Below are positions 15,835-25,478 of a stretch of 64,000 bases of DNA, in pieces. The stretch covers positions 62,001 through 126,000 of the forward strand of contig CAMXAU010000003.1 of NCBI GenBank assembly GCA_947179325.1, written 5' to 3'. Source of the DNA: an uncultured Bacteroidales bacterium. Lineage in GTDB: Bacteria > Bacteroidota > Bacteroidia > Bacteroidales > UBA932. A model generated the notes under the pieces. The model was given only the letters and a program-made list of their open reading frames with translations. It was not told the DNA's origin and did no database searches. Position numbers and translations under genes: made by a program. Within the stretch, counting starts at the first letter, position 1; the number at the start of each line of letters is the position of its first letter.

Positions 15835-17448
15835 ATGAAGAAATTTACACATATATTTATAATTGCCGCAGCCTTGGCAGCGACAATCTCATGCACGAAA
15901 GGCTTCGCTGAAAGGAACACCAACCCGGAGGAAGCGACAGACGAGATGCTGACCTGGGACAATCTCCTTGCAGGCTCTGCATTCGCGCAGATGACAAGGA
16001 ACGTGATCCCGTCATACCAGCTCATCGGGACAGAAGAGTACGGAAGCGCGAATTTCCAGGTAGTGCAGGACCTTACCGGCAACCTTTTCGCGAACTACAT
16101 CGGAGTCGTGAACACCGGATGGAGTGCAAACAACGTCTACAACATCACATCAAACAGCTGGTACGAGGCCATGTTCAATGACGCATATGTCAGGGCAACC
16201 GGTTCCTGGGAGACCCTTGACAGCCACAGGGAGGAAGCCCCGGAGGCAGCAGCCATGGGAGACATACTCAAGGTTGCAGTCATGCACAGGGTCACCGACA
16301 CATACGGCCCTATCCCCTATCTCCAGATCGGGCAGGGACTCGTGACAATGCAGTACGACTCCCAGGAGACTGTCTACAGGAAATTCTTCGAGGAGCTTGA
16401 CTCTGCGATAGAGACATTGACATCTTTCTGGCAGGCGCAGCCTGATACAAAGCTCCTTGCCGACTATGACAATGTGTTCCAGGGAAACATCGGAAGATGG
16501 CTGAAATTCGCGAATACTCTCCGCATGCGCCTTGCAATGCGTGTGGTCTATGCAGACCAGGCACTGGCCATGGAGCAGGCCGGAAAGGCACTTGGCAACC
16601 CGGCAGGGCTTATGACCTCATCCGCTGACATAGCCGCCCTCCAGAAACCGGCATCCGGTGCATGGGAGAATCCGCTCTATGTGATCCAGTACAGCTTCAA
16701 CGACGACCGTATAGGCGCGACAATCGAGACATACATGAACGGATACAAGGACCCGCGCCTGCCAAGGTATTTCACTGCCGGCTCGGACGGCGGATACCAT
16801 GGCGTCCGCAACGGGATCAGCCTCACTGCAGACTACCAGAATTCAAGCCTTCTCTCAAGGTTCAACTGCACCAACAACGACTATCTCCTGTGGATGAATC
16901 CTGCGGAGGCGTGGTTCCTGAAGGCAGAGTACTGGCTCCGCAGCAACGACAAAGAGCAGGCAAGACAGTGCTACGAGGAAGGCATACGCGTCTCATTCGA
17001 CGTATGGGGAGCATCCGGAGCCGAAGACTATATCTCAGACACAGAGAATATACCTGGAAGCTATGTTGACGTGGTCAACGGCGGGAACTCATACAACACC
17101 TCCCTCACAAACGCCACTGTAGCATGGAATGCTTCCGGAAGCTTCGAGAACAACCTTGAGCAGATAATCACGCAGAAGTACATCGCCGTATTCCCTGAGG
17201 GTCAGGAGGCGTGGTCTGAGTTCAGAAGGACAGGCTATCCGAAGGTAATCCCTTATTCACGCAACATGAGCGGCGGCCTGATAGACACACAGCGTCAGAT
17301 AAGGCGTCTGAACTACCCTTCTTCGGAATACCGTACAAACGAGGAGAATGTGAGGGCGGCCGTATCGCTGCTCAACGGTGAATCATCCCTGGGAACAGGA
17401 GACAATGGAGGAACACGTCTATGGTGGGACAAGAACACAAGATTCTAA
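15835..17448 (+). CDS. SusD/RagB-family surface glycan-binding lipoprotein
   Basis: A 537-residue lipoprotein with lipobox Cys20 (ALAATISC). The tetratricopeptide-like SusD fold is recognisable from NPEEATDEMLTWDNLLAG, the conserved ATGSWETLDSHREEAPEAAA helix region, MRLAMRVVYADQALA and a C-terminal FPEGQEAWSEFRRTGYP motif, which places it in the SusD-like_2 type group. It forms the lid of the preceding SusC and binds incoming glycan at the cell surface. The gap to susC is 10 bases. Confidence 0.94.
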   Translation: MKKFTHIFIIAAALAATISCTKGFAERNTNPEEATDEMLTWDNLLAGSAFAQMTRNVIPSYQLIGTEEYGSANFQVVQDLTGNLFANYIGVVNTGWSANNVYNITSNSWYEAMFNDAYVRATGSWETLDSHREEAPEAAAMGDILKVAVMHRVTDTYGPIPYLQIGQGLVTMQYDSQETVYRKFFEELDSAIETLTSFWQAQPDTKLLADYDNVFQGNIGRWLKFANTLRMRLAMRVVYADQALAMEQAGKALGNPAGLMTSSADIAALQKPASGAWENPLYVIQYSFNDDRIGATIETYMNGYKDPRLPRYFTAGSDGGYHGVRNGISLTADYQNSSLLSRFNCTNNDYLLWMNPAEAWFLKAEYWLRSNDKEQARQCYEEGIRVSFDVWGASGAEDYISDTENIPGSYVDVVNGGNSYNTSLTNATVAWNASGSFENNLEQIITQKYIAVFPEGQEAWSEFRRTGYPKVIPYSRNMSGGLIDTQRQIRRLNYPSSEYRTNEENVRAAVSLLNGESSLGTGDNGGTRLWWDKNTRF

Positions 17449-17471
17449 TAAACAGACTAATGACAATCAAT

Positions 17472-18611
17472 ATGAAGAAATCGGCAATTATATTTTCAGC
17501 ATTGGCGGCAGGTGCGCTGTTCTCCTGCACCAAGCCGGAAGCACTGAATCTCCAGCCGGAATATAAATATACAGACGCCTATTACGAGGCACTGCGCGCA
17601 TATAAGGAAAGCGACCATTCGATCTGCTACCTCTGGTTTGCAGACTATGGAGTACCATCTACACTGGCATACCGCTTTGCCGGTATCCCGGACAGCGTGG
17701 ATGTTGTGTCGCTGTGGGGCGGAATCCCGAAAGAGGGCACACTTGACAGGCAGGAGATGTATGAGATGAGGAGAAAGAAAGGCACAAAGGTGGTCGGAGT
17801 GAAGATCATCCGACTTGCACATACTTCATATCTCCCGTCATGGGCCCTTGAAATCGAGGTCCCTGCATACATGAACGGATATGGAGACAGGCCTGGATAC
17901 AACGAGACCTACAAGACCACCTACGAGGAGCGCATCGAGGCAGGTGACAGCGAGACCGTAGCTGCTGCAGCTGCGGAGTCGGCTGCCCGCATGGCAGGGA
18001 CACGCGCCCTCATTGCTGACATGGGGGCTAACCAGTCCAGGACACTGAAGGAAGGCAGCACAGAAGAGAATCCTGAGTGGATATACCCGGAGTGGTGCAT
18101 ATATGCCGGCAATTCCATAATGAAAGAAATCACCGACAACGACCTTGACGGATATGACCTCGACTACGAGCCTGAAGGTGACGCCCTCAGCGGGGAATGC
18201 ATGAAGACTTTCGTACAATATCTTTCACAGTTCATCGGCCCTGCGTCACCGAACCCGCATACAATCCTCGCCGTGGACGGCAACCAGCCGCCGGCAGGCA
18301 CAGAAGAGCTCTGCACCTACTGGATATCTCAGAGCTACGGAAGAACCATCGGTGAAAGCAACTTCAACCGCAGCGGCTGGAAGAACTCGCAGCTCATATT
18401 TACCGAGAACATCGGCGACACATGGGCAACAGGAGGCGTGATGGAGCAGCAGGCTGCATTCCAGCCGTCAACCGGCGGAAGGAAAGGCGGCTTCGGAGCG
18501 TTCCACGGACAGCGCGACTACAACACCACCGACTCAGGAGCGGACAAGGACATGCCATACGGACATCTCCGCCGTGCCATACAGCTCCAGAATCCTGCAG
18601 TTAAATATTAA
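17472..18611 (+). CDS. GH18-family lipoprotein, endo-beta-N-acetylglucosaminidase-like
   Basis: A 379-residue lipoprotein (lipobox Cys17 in AAGALFSC). The catalytic GH18 motif DxxDxDxE is intact as Asp226-Gly-Tyr-Asp229-Leu-Asp231-Tyr-Glu233, with Glu233 the expected proton donor and Asp231 stabilising the oxazolinium intermediate. The overall length and lipoprotein nature match Bacteroidota endo-beta-N-acetylglucosaminidases that cut the chitobiose core of N-glycans; a chitinase is the alternative. The start is ATG 17472, because the upstream in-frame ATG at 17421 would overlap susD and spoil the signal peptide. It lies between susD and the glycan-binding lipoproteins of PUL 1, so it likely acts at the surface before uptake. 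Confidence 0.88.
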   Translation: MKKSAIIFSALAAGALFSCTKPEALNLQPEYKYTDAYYEALRAYKESDHSICYLWFADYGVPSTLAYRFAGIPDSVDVVSLWGGIPKEGTLDRQEMYEMRRKKGTKVVGVKIIRLAHTSYLPSWALEIEVPAYMNGYGDRPGYNETYKTTYEERIEAGDSETVAAAAAESAARMAGTRALIADMGANQSRTLKEGSTEENPEWIYPEWCIYAGNSIMKEITDNDLDGYDLDYEPEGDALSGECMKTFVQYLSQFIGPASPNPHTILAVDGNQPPAGTEELCTYWISQSYGRTIGESNFNRSGWKNSQLIFTENIGDTWATGGVMEQQAAFQPSTGGRKGGFGAFHGQRDYNTTDSGADKDMPYGHLRRAIQLQNPAVKY

Positions 18612-18623
18612 GAATAATATATC

Positions 18624-21347
18624 ATGAAAAATATATTGAAATATACAACAGCGGCCGCTGCAATGATAATCTCGCTCGCATCCTGTGAGGAGATGCTGGA
18701 TTATCAGACTACCATCGATGCGGCACCGAAGCTTGCGTATGTAAACCCTCAGGGCGGCGATACATTCGAGACCCTGGTCGTGCACAGGCCGACAGGCTCG
18801 ACCGGAAGCTTCCAGACAGAATTCCAGGTAAGCTGCAACACCACCGCACATCCTGAGACCAGGGTCAGCGTAGAGTATGACGCAAGCCTTGTCAGCAGCT
18901 ACAATGAAAGCCACGGGACATCATACGTGGCACTTCCTGGGGAATTCCTGGCAATTGAGAATGCAGAACTCAATATCCCGGAGAACGCAAACATGTCAGC
19001 TGACACCGTAAGGCTGTCCCTGGCAGAAGACGCAGACCTGTCCCTGCTTACAGAAAGGGCATACCTTGCACCTCTGAAAGTCACTTCTCCAGACATCAGC
19101 ATCAGCGGACAGATGGGGAATCTCTGGTTTATCGTAAACACCGAGACCAACCTGATACGCCCTGTCACATCCGCAGATGACCTTGTAGGATTCCCAGCAG
19201 GAAACATGGCATCATGGACTGCAGACTGCACAGGATATTCAAGCCTCTTCGACGGAAACAGCAACACAGGCCTGGACTTCTCAAGCTCACAGACCAATGT
19301 ACTGACCATAGACATGCAGAAAGAGATCATGGTGACAGGCCTCAAGATCAACACATATTCTATCGGCAGCGTGTCTATCGAATACAGCACTGACGGCTCT
19401 GACTGGCAGCAGGCCGGAACCCCTGTCAGCGGAGAATATGTATACAATGGCAGTGCATGGGGCGCAGGAGACTGGATTGCAGCCGTGTATGACTACTTCA
19501 CAGCAAGATATCTCCGCCTGAGCTTCAGGATGTCTGGAAGCTATTATCTGACAATGAACGAGATATCGGTATATATGATTGAAAGCACAGAGCCTACTGT
19601 ATATACTGTCACCGGTTCAGACAATGTTGTCAGCGGAAAGGTTGTGCACAAGAAAGGCTCCGGCTCTACTGCGGAGTTCAGCGCATCATTCAAGGCATAT
19701 ACGACTATATCCTCAGAAAACGGCTATAACGTGACTGCATCTGTGGACAACTCACTTGCAGCAGCATACAACCAGATGCACGGGACGGCCTACAGGGAGC
19801 TTCCTGCCAGCAACCTCAGCATACAGAACGCCTCCCTGGCGATTGCCTCCGGAGAAAATTCGACATCGGATGAAATCAGGCTCAGCCTGCAGGGAGACCT
19901 CAGCGGGCTTACCGACGAGAACGGCTATATCGTGCCAGTCAAGCTTTCTGCCCCTGGAGCAGTGACAAGCAAAGACAGGGGAATTGTATATGCCGTAATC
20001 AAGCCTGAAGAGAATATCATAAGGGCAATATCATCAGCTGATGAAATGGTCGGCTTCCCTGCTGGAGGAAGGTCATCATGGTCTGCAGACGTGAATAATG
20101 CACAGAACCTGTTCGATGACAGCAACAGCACAAGCACAGGATTCCAGAGCAGCGGCAATGTATTGACCGTGAACATGGGGCAGAAACACCTTGTGACCGG
20201 GCTCTGGCTCTACACCTACAACCTGTCAAGCCCGTCAATTGAATACAGCATGGACGGGACTTCATGGAAGTCTGCCGGAACAGTGTCAAGCGGAGAGGCT
20301 GTCTATACAGGAAGCAGCTGGAGCGCAGGCAACTGGTATGTGGCATTCGCAGACTATATCGAGGCACAATACATCCGCATGACATTCGGGTTCTCCGGCT
20401 ATTACAGCAACATAGCAGAGTTCTCTATCTATGAGCTTGAGAGCGCAGAGCCTACCATCTACACGGTATGCGGCACAGACAACGTATTCAGCGGCAAGAT
20501 CGTGCATCATTCCATAGCGGGTTCAAGCGCAAGCCTGAGCGCATCATTCAACGCCATGGCGACTGTATCCTCCGCAACAGGCTGGTCTGTCGATGCTGAG
20601 GTGGACAATTCACTTGTGTCTGCCTACAACTCAAAGAACAAGACAAGCTATGCTGCACTTGACGCTTCATATGTTGCAATCACCGGCACGCCTTGCCAGA
20701 TTGCGGCAGGCGCAAACAAGTCAGCAGGGACAATCTCGGTCGCACTGACAGGAGATATATCAAGGCTGACCAACGCGAAGGGATACCTTATCCCTGTAAG
20801 GCTCAAGGCACCTGCCGGGGCAGTCAGCAGCGACAGCAGAGGAGTTGTATACATCGCACTGGACGTTGAGACCAGCAACGCGCTTATGCAGGAAGGCTTT
20901 GACATCAGCAGCATCGCAGGAAGCCAGGTGGCAGACAGAAGCGGCTGGAAGATACTCGACTGTGATGAAGGCGGCATATATAACGGAACATACGAGGAGC
21001 TTCTGGACGGCAGCACTACCACATATGTCAGGACATGGGGCGGCCCTGTGACATTCACCCTGGACATGGGACAGGAATACGACATGACAGGAATCGTGAT
21101 CACCGCACGCACCGACAACAACTCATACGCAGGATACCAGCCGAACTCAATCCAGATAAGGGCAAGCCTTGACGGTGATGAATATACCGACCTCGGCACT
21201 GCCGCAACTTCAGAGGGGACACTCGTAGCCGCAAGGCCATCCTCATATGTGTCGTTCTATGGCGCACAGAGGGCAAGGTACCTGAAAATAGAGGCAAGCT
21301 ATGGTTCGAACATGGGTACATCCGAGTTTAACATATACGCCAAATAA
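18624..21347 (+). CDS. Surface glycan-binding-like lipoprotein: three DUF1735 + F5/8C (CBM32-like) units
   Basis: A 907-residue lipoprotein (lipobox Cys22 in ISLASC). It is built from three tandem pairs of a DUF1735 immunoglobulin-like module and a discoidin/F5-8C (CBM32-like) module. The units are at about residues 35-320, 322-605 and 605-905. Each DUF1735 unit carries a YDASLVSSYNESHGTSY-type motif (NSLAAAYNQMHGTAY in unit 2, NSLVSAYNSKNKTSY in unit 3). Each discoidin unit has a VGFPAG..SW or RSGW start and a strand such as TVNMGQKHLVTGLWLYTYN. Such proteins hold glycan at the surface beside SusCD. The triple arrangement suggests multivalent binding. It follows the GH18 gene after 12 bases. 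Confidence 0.87.
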   Translation: MKNILKYTTAAAAMIISLASCEEMLDYQTTIDAAPKLAYVNPQGGDTFETLVVHRPTGSTGSFQTEFQVSCNTTAHPETRVSVEYDASLVSSYNESHGTSYVALPGEFLAIENAELNIPENANMSADTVRLSLAEDADLSLLTERAYLAPLKVTSPDISISGQMGNLWFIVNTETNLIRPVTSADDLVGFPAGNMASWTADCTGYSSLFDGNSNTGLDFSSSQTNVLTIDMQKEIMVTGLKINTYSIGSVSIEYSTDGSDWQQAGTPVSGEYVYNGSAWGAGDWIAAVYDYFTARYLRLSFRMSGSYYLTMNEISVYMIESTEPTVYTVTGSDNVVSGKVVHKKGSGSTAEFSASFKAYTTISSENGYNVTASVDNSLAAAYNQMHGTAYRELPASNLSIQNASLAIASGENSTSDEIRLSLQGDLSGLTDENGYIVPVKLSAPGAVTSKDRGIVYAVIKPEENIIRAISSADEMVGFPAGGRSSWSADVNNAQNLFDDSNSTSTGFQSSGNVLTVNMGQKHLVTGLWLYTYNLSSPSIEYSMDGTSWKSAGTVSSGEAVYTGSSWSAGNWYVAFADYIEAQYIRMTFGFSGYYSNIAEFSIYELESAEPTIYTVCGTDNVFSGKIVHHSIAGSSASLSASFNAMATVSSATGWSVDAEVDNSLVSAYNSKNKTSYAALDASYVAITGTPCQIAAGANKSAGTISVALTGDISRLTNAKGYLIPVRLKAPAGAVSSDSRGVVYIALDVETSNALMQEGFDISSIAGSQVADRSGWKILDCDEGGIYNGTYEELLDGSTTTYVRTWGGPVTFTLDMGQEYDMTGIVITARTDNNSYAGYQPNSIQIRASLDGDEYTDLGTAATSEGTLVAARPSSYVSFYGAQRARYLKIEASYGSNMGTSEFNIYAK

Positions 21348-21360
21348 AAGCATATAAGAT

Positions 21361-22512
21361 ATGAAAAACCCAAAACTATCGATTATACTACTGGCCTCCG
21401 CAGCATTGGCTGCGGGAGCCTGCCAGAAATCAATTGAATACCGCGACGTTGTATTCTTTACCGGGACCGAGAACTCGCCGGTGACAAGCATGTATGTCGA
21501 AGGGCCTACAGCCCTCGGGCTTACCGTGACAACTTCCTCCAAGGTGACTTCCGACATGAGCGTCGGTGTCATGGTGGACCCTTCAGCCCTCGAGGCATTC
21601 AGCGCATCGCAGGGTATCGAATACCAGATGCTCCCTGAAGGCAGCTATAAACTCGATGAGAGCACATTTGTCATCGAGAACGGCAAGAATGTGTCGCAGC
21701 CTGTCAATTTCGAGATACTTTCAATGGATGACTTCGAAGACGGCGCCCTCTACTGTGTCCCTGTCCGCCTGACAGAGACCTCGAACGGGATGGACATCCT
21801 GAACGCATCACGCACCACCTATATAGTAATCAACCAGATCATAACGACACAGGGTCCAAATCTGGCGCAGACACACTATATTAGCTTCCCGACAATAATC
21901 AACAACTCGATGTTCAGCAACATGTCGGCCTGCACAATGGAGATCAGGGTACTGATGAATTCATTCTACAGTGCATCCGCCAACCCTGGAATCGCATCGG
22001 TAATAGGCGTAGAGGAGAACTTCCTGCTCCGCTTCGGTGACATCTCATGCGACAAAAACCAGCTGCAGTATGCAGGACGAGGTGCATCCATAACTTCATC
22101 CAGCCACTTCAACACCGGCACATGGTACCATATCGCAGTGGTTGACAACGGCTCTACGCTTACACTGTATGTGAACGGGAATGTCGAGGGAACAGTTGAT
22201 TCTTCAGGAAAGAGCGCTATAAACCTTGCATGGGACTACATGGACGGATTCCATATAGGATATTCAGAGAGAGGACGTCTGATGAACGGTGTTGTCAGCG
22301 AGGCGCGAGTATGGAACAGGGCGTTGAATATCATAGAGCTTGAAAACAACCAGTGCTACGTTGACCCTAAGTCTGACGGGCTTATCGGATACTGGAGACT
22401 TGACGAGCTTGTGGACGGCAAATTCAAGGACCTGACCGGAAACGGCAATGACGGTAACCCGAGCGGGAACTTCAAATGGTATGAAAACCTTAAATGTCCT
22501 GTAATTGAATAG
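21361..22512 (+). CDS. Surface glycan-binding-like lipoprotein: DUF1735 + LamG (concanavalin-like) domain
   Basis: A 383-residue lipoprotein (lipobox Cys21 in AAGACQ). Residues about 25-160 form one DUF1735 module (MVDPSALEAFSASQGIEYQM). Residues about 165-375 form a LamG/concanavalin-like sandwich: FNTGTWYHIAVVDNGSTLTL, YVNGNVEG, FHIGYSERGRLMNGVVSEARVW, SDGLIGYWRLDE. It probably presents or recognises the same glycan as the preceding protein. The pairing of DUF1735/F5-8C and DUF1735/LamG lipoproteins with GH18 and SusCD is a known layout of N-glycan-type PULs in Bacteroides. It overlaps the next gene by 8 bases if that gene starts at TTG 22505. Confidence 0.88.
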   Translation: MKNPKLSIILLASAALAAGACQKSIEYRDVVFFTGTENSPVTSMYVEGPTALGLTVTTSSKVTSDMSVGVMVDPSALEAFSASQGIEYQMLPEGSYKLDESTFVIENGKNVSQPVNFEILSMDDFEDGALYCVPVRLTETSNGMDILNASRTTYIVINQIITTQGPNLAQTHYISFPTIINNSMFSNMSACTMEIRVLMNSFYSASANPGIASVIGVEENFLLRFGDISCDKNQLQYAGRGASITSSSHFNTGTWYHIAVVDNGSTLTLYVNGNVEGTVDSSGKSAINLAWDYMDGFHIGYSERGRLMNGVVSEARVWNRALNIIELENNQCYVDPKSDGLIGYWRLDELVDGKFKDLTGNGNDGNPSGNFKWYENLKCPVIE

Positions 22513-23236
22513 ACTTGGTAAAATATCAATGATTGTGGCTGTCTGCCTTGCCTGGACAATGTCCATGGCGGGGCAGACTCCACGCTTATTGCGCTTTGAC
22601 GAGCCGGTGGCAGAAATCGGTACGATACGCCATGATGCAGGCAAGGTCAACGTCAGGTTCACATTCGAGAACATATCCGGAAGCAATGTCTCTATCGTTG
22701 ACGTGCGGACCCAATGCGGATGCGCCAGCCCATCCTTTTCACGAGAGGGCATCCCTCCAGGAGGCAAAGGGCATATAGATGTCCTGCTTGACCCGGAGAA
22801 CCTTTTTGCCGAACAGAAACGTCACCTGACAGTGGTTGCGTCAAACGGTGAATACCGCAAGTTCAGCACAATCACAGTCCATGGATATGTGGACAGGGGT
22901 GTAAGCGAGGAAGAGGTCAGGTATCCGCATGAACTGCTTCCCGGGCTGAGGTCTGAGGTGGAGACGCTGGGGATGCGCCTGAACAGGCGGGGCGAAATAT
23001 CCGAAAAGAGCTTTTCCATCTACAACAGCACAGACGTCCCGGTCAGCCTGAAATGGGGAGCGGATGACTATGGCATAACAGCAGAGATGCCAGGCTCAGT
23101 AGCTCCGCATTCATCAGCAAAGGTAACTGTCCGGCTCGACACCGGGAAACTGGATAAAGGGCAGTTCATGAAAAAACTGTTTATATTTGCAGACGGCAGA
23201 AAAGCTGCCTTAAGCCTGAAAGGTGCAATAGAATAG
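22505..23236 (+). CDS. DUF1573-family exported protein
   Basis: A 243-residue protein with two immunoglobulin-like DUF1573 units; the first contains the family's TQCGCASP motif (about residues 69-76). The start at TTG 22505 gives a regular signal peptide with Arg and Lys before the hydrophobic stretch, cut near SMA-GQ. The next option, ATG 22529, would leave no positive N-region. A TAA precedes TTG 22505 in frame. With the TTG start it overlaps the LamG-protein gene by 8 bases, which indicates translational coupling. Function unknown; the position before a GH20 and after binding proteins ties it to PUL 1. Confidence 0.8.
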   Translation: MNRLGKISMIVAVCLAWTMSMAGQTPRLLRFDEPVAEIGTIRHDAGKVNVRFTFENISGSNVSIVDVRTQCGCASPSFSREGIPPGGKGHIDVLLDPENLFAEQKRHLTVVASNGEYRKFSTITVHGYVDRGVSEEEVRYPHELLPGLRSEVETLGMRLNRRGEISEKSFSIYNSTDVPVSLKWGADDYGITAEMPGSVAPHSSAKVTVRLDTGKLDKGQFMKKLFIFADGRKAALSLKGAIE

Positions 23237-23243
23237 AAAATTT

Positions 23244-25478
23244 ATGCGTATAAGAAGACTTGCGGCAATGGCGGTACTGACAGTGCTGGCTGCCTGCAAC
23301 AGAGAAGAAAAGAAGACCGGGATGGATATCATTCCGGTACCAGGGGAAATCATTTTCCATGCAGGGGCATGCGATATCCGTAACGGGATAGAGGTCACAG
23401 CTGCGGACTCTGTCCTGCAGCCGGCAGCCGTATATCTGAAGGAGGCACTTGAGGCTGAAGGGGTGACAGCCGGCGGAACAATGCTGACATTGTCCCTTGA
23501 CAGCAATGCGGACGAAGATTCCTACAGGCTGCTGATAGACGGCAATGGCATTTCAATATCAGGAGGTTCATACTGTTCCGTGATAAACGGGACTGCGACC
23601 CTGCGGCAGATAATATGGACAAGCCCGGACAGCCTTCCGGCCCTTGAGATATCTGATTCACCGAGATTCGCATGGCGAGGGGTCATGCTGGATGTCTCAA
23701 GGCATTTCTTCACCGCCGATGAGGTCAGGAGCCTTATCGACAGGATGGCACTCTATAAATTCAACAGGCTTCATATGCACCTGACTGACGACCAGGGATG
23801 GCGCATAGAGATCAAGTCACGGCCGGAACTTACATCAAGGGGGGCATGGAGGACACTCAACCGGCAGGACAGTGTCTGCCTGAAGATTGCCAGTGAGACT
23901 AAAGACCCGAAATTCCTGCTCCCGGAGGACAGGATGCATGACGGTCTGTACGGAGGATTCTACACCCAGGACGAGATGCGCGGCATAATAGCCTACGCAG
24001 CCATACGCGGCATAGAGATAGTTCCCGAGATAGACTGGCCAGGACATTCCCTTGCGATACTTGAATCATATCCGGAACTGTCATGCGACGGCAAAGGCGG
24101 CTCATGGGGCAAGGACTTCTCTTCTCCCCTGTGTCTCGGAAACGATGAAGTCATGGGCTTCTGCAAGACAGTCCTTGACGAAATCTTCGCGCTCTTCCCT
24201 TCAGAGTATATACATATAGGAGGAGACGAGGTGGAAAGGACGGAATGGGAGAGATGCCCCAAATGCCAGCACCGCATACAGTCATGCAACCTCGGAGACA
24301 CAAAGGGCCTCCAGCCATGGTTCACGCGCGAGCTTGAACAGTACTGCATCCTGAACGGCAAGAAAATGGCAGGATGGGATGAAATCGTATCTGACGGGCT
24401 TACAACGGAAAGCGCTGTGATGTGGTGGCGGAGCTGGAGCCCTGCAAGCCTAAACAAGGCACTCCAGGAGGGTCACCCAGTCATAGTCACACCTTCAGAA
24501 TATTATTATCTTGCAGAGGACCAGGACAGGAATACACTGGCAAAGGTATATGGCTACGAGCCTGAATGCGGGACAAGCCCTATACGGAAAGGCAAGGTCA
24601 TCGGAATCCAGGGCAACCTGTGGAGCGAGAAGGCTGCAAGCATAGAATGTGTCGGGGAGCGCATGTTCCCACGGCTCTTCGCTATAGCGGAATCCGCATG
24701 GAGCCGGGCTGGCGACAAGGATTTCGGCTATTTCATGAAAAGGCTCCCGGTACATCTGCAGAAGCTGGACCAGGCAGGATGGAAATACAGGATGCCTGAT
24801 GTCAAAGGCATATACGACAGGAATGTAATAACAGAGGGGATGGTCACCGTATCTCCGGAAATCCCGGATGGGGCTGCCATGTATTTCACGACAGACGGCT
24901 CGGTGCCGGACATGTCCTCCACCATGTATAGCGGTCCATTCGTGATACGTGACAGCTGTGTGCTGAAATACAGATGCTACAATGGCAGAGGTGTAGCAGG
25001 CAAGCTTTGTGAGGCCCTGTTCCTGGAAAGGGACTATATGCCGGCAATGGCTGACAGCCCTGTACTTTCTGACGGACTGCTTGTAAACTGGTATGACTTC
25101 AACGGTGAAAGCTGCGAGATGATAGACAAGGCCCCGATAAAGGAGAGCTTCACATGCAGGACAATCTGCGTGCCTGATGATGTAACAGGAAACATAGGGC
25201 TTATATTCAACGGATACATCACCATCCCGGAAGACGGCATTTATCAGTTCTACACCTACTCCGACGACGGAAGCACACTCCACATTGACGGGGTCCTTAC
25301 AGTAGACAATGACGGCCTGCACTCCAGACTTGAAAAGACCGGGCAGGCCGCTCTGCGGAAAGGTGTACACAAATTCACCTTGCGGTATTTCGATTCCAAC
25401 GGAGGTATCCTGGAGGCCGGCATGACAGATTCATCCGGCAACCATATACCTTTCGGGAAAGGGATGCTCAGGCACTAG
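23244..25478 (+). CDS. GH20 beta-N-acetylhexosaminidase with C-terminal PA14 domain
   Basis: A 744-residue lipoprotein (lipobox Cys18, VLAACN). Residues about 25-140 form the GH20 N-terminal alpha/beta domain. The catalytic barrel follows with FAWRGVMLDVSRHF, RLHMHLTDDQGWRIEI and the Asp328-Glu329 pair in HIGGDEVERTEW, where Glu donates the proton and Asp orients the acetamido group. A chitobiase-type C-domain (YFTTDGSVPDMSSTMY) precedes a PA14 module (about 600-740; YQFYTYSDDGSTLHIDG), which usually binds sugar. It removes terminal GlcNAc or GalNAc, completing PUL 1 with GH18. Its stop codon overlaps the convergent ffh stop within CTAG. Confidence 0.95.
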   Translation: MRIRRLAAMAVLTVLAACNREEKKTGMDIIPVPGEIIFHAGACDIRNGIEVTAADSVLQPAAVYLKEALEAEGVTAGGTMLTLSLDSNADEDSYRLLIDGNGISISGGSYCSVINGTATLRQIIWTSPDSLPALEISDSPRFAWRGVMLDVSRHFFTADEVRSLIDRMALYKFNRLHMHLTDDQGWRIEIKSRPELTSRGAWRTLNRQDSVCLKIASETKDPKFLLPEDRMHDGLYGGFYTQDEMRGIIAYAAIRGIEIVPEIDWPGHSLAILESYPELSCDGKGGSWGKDFSSPLCLGNDEVMGFCKTVLDEIFALFPSEYIHIGGDEVERTEWERCPKCQHRIQSCNLGDTKGLQPWFTRELEQYCILNGKKMAGWDEIVSDGLTTESAVMWWRSWSPASLNKALQEGHPVIVTPSEYYYLAEDQDRNTLAKVYGYEPECGTSPIRKGKVIGIQGNLWSEKAASIECVGERMFPRLFAIAESAWSRAGDKDFGYFMKRLPVHLQKLDQAGWKYRMPDVKGIYDRNVITEGMVTVSPEIPDGAAMYFTTDGSVPDMSSTMYSGPFVIRDSCVLKYRCYNGRGVAGKLCEALFLERDYMPAMADSPVLSDGLLVNWYDFNGESCEMIDKAPIKESFTCRTICVPDDVTGNIGLIFNGYITIPEDGIYQFYTYSDDGSTLHIDGVLTVDNDGLHSRLEKTGQAALRKGVHKFTLRYFDSNGGILEAGMTDSSGNHIPFGKGMLRH

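Noticed and set aside
24495..25370. 291-codon leftward frame inside the GH20 gene
   Set aside because: Long but antisense to a complete GH20-PA14 enzyme; composition reflects the opposite strand.
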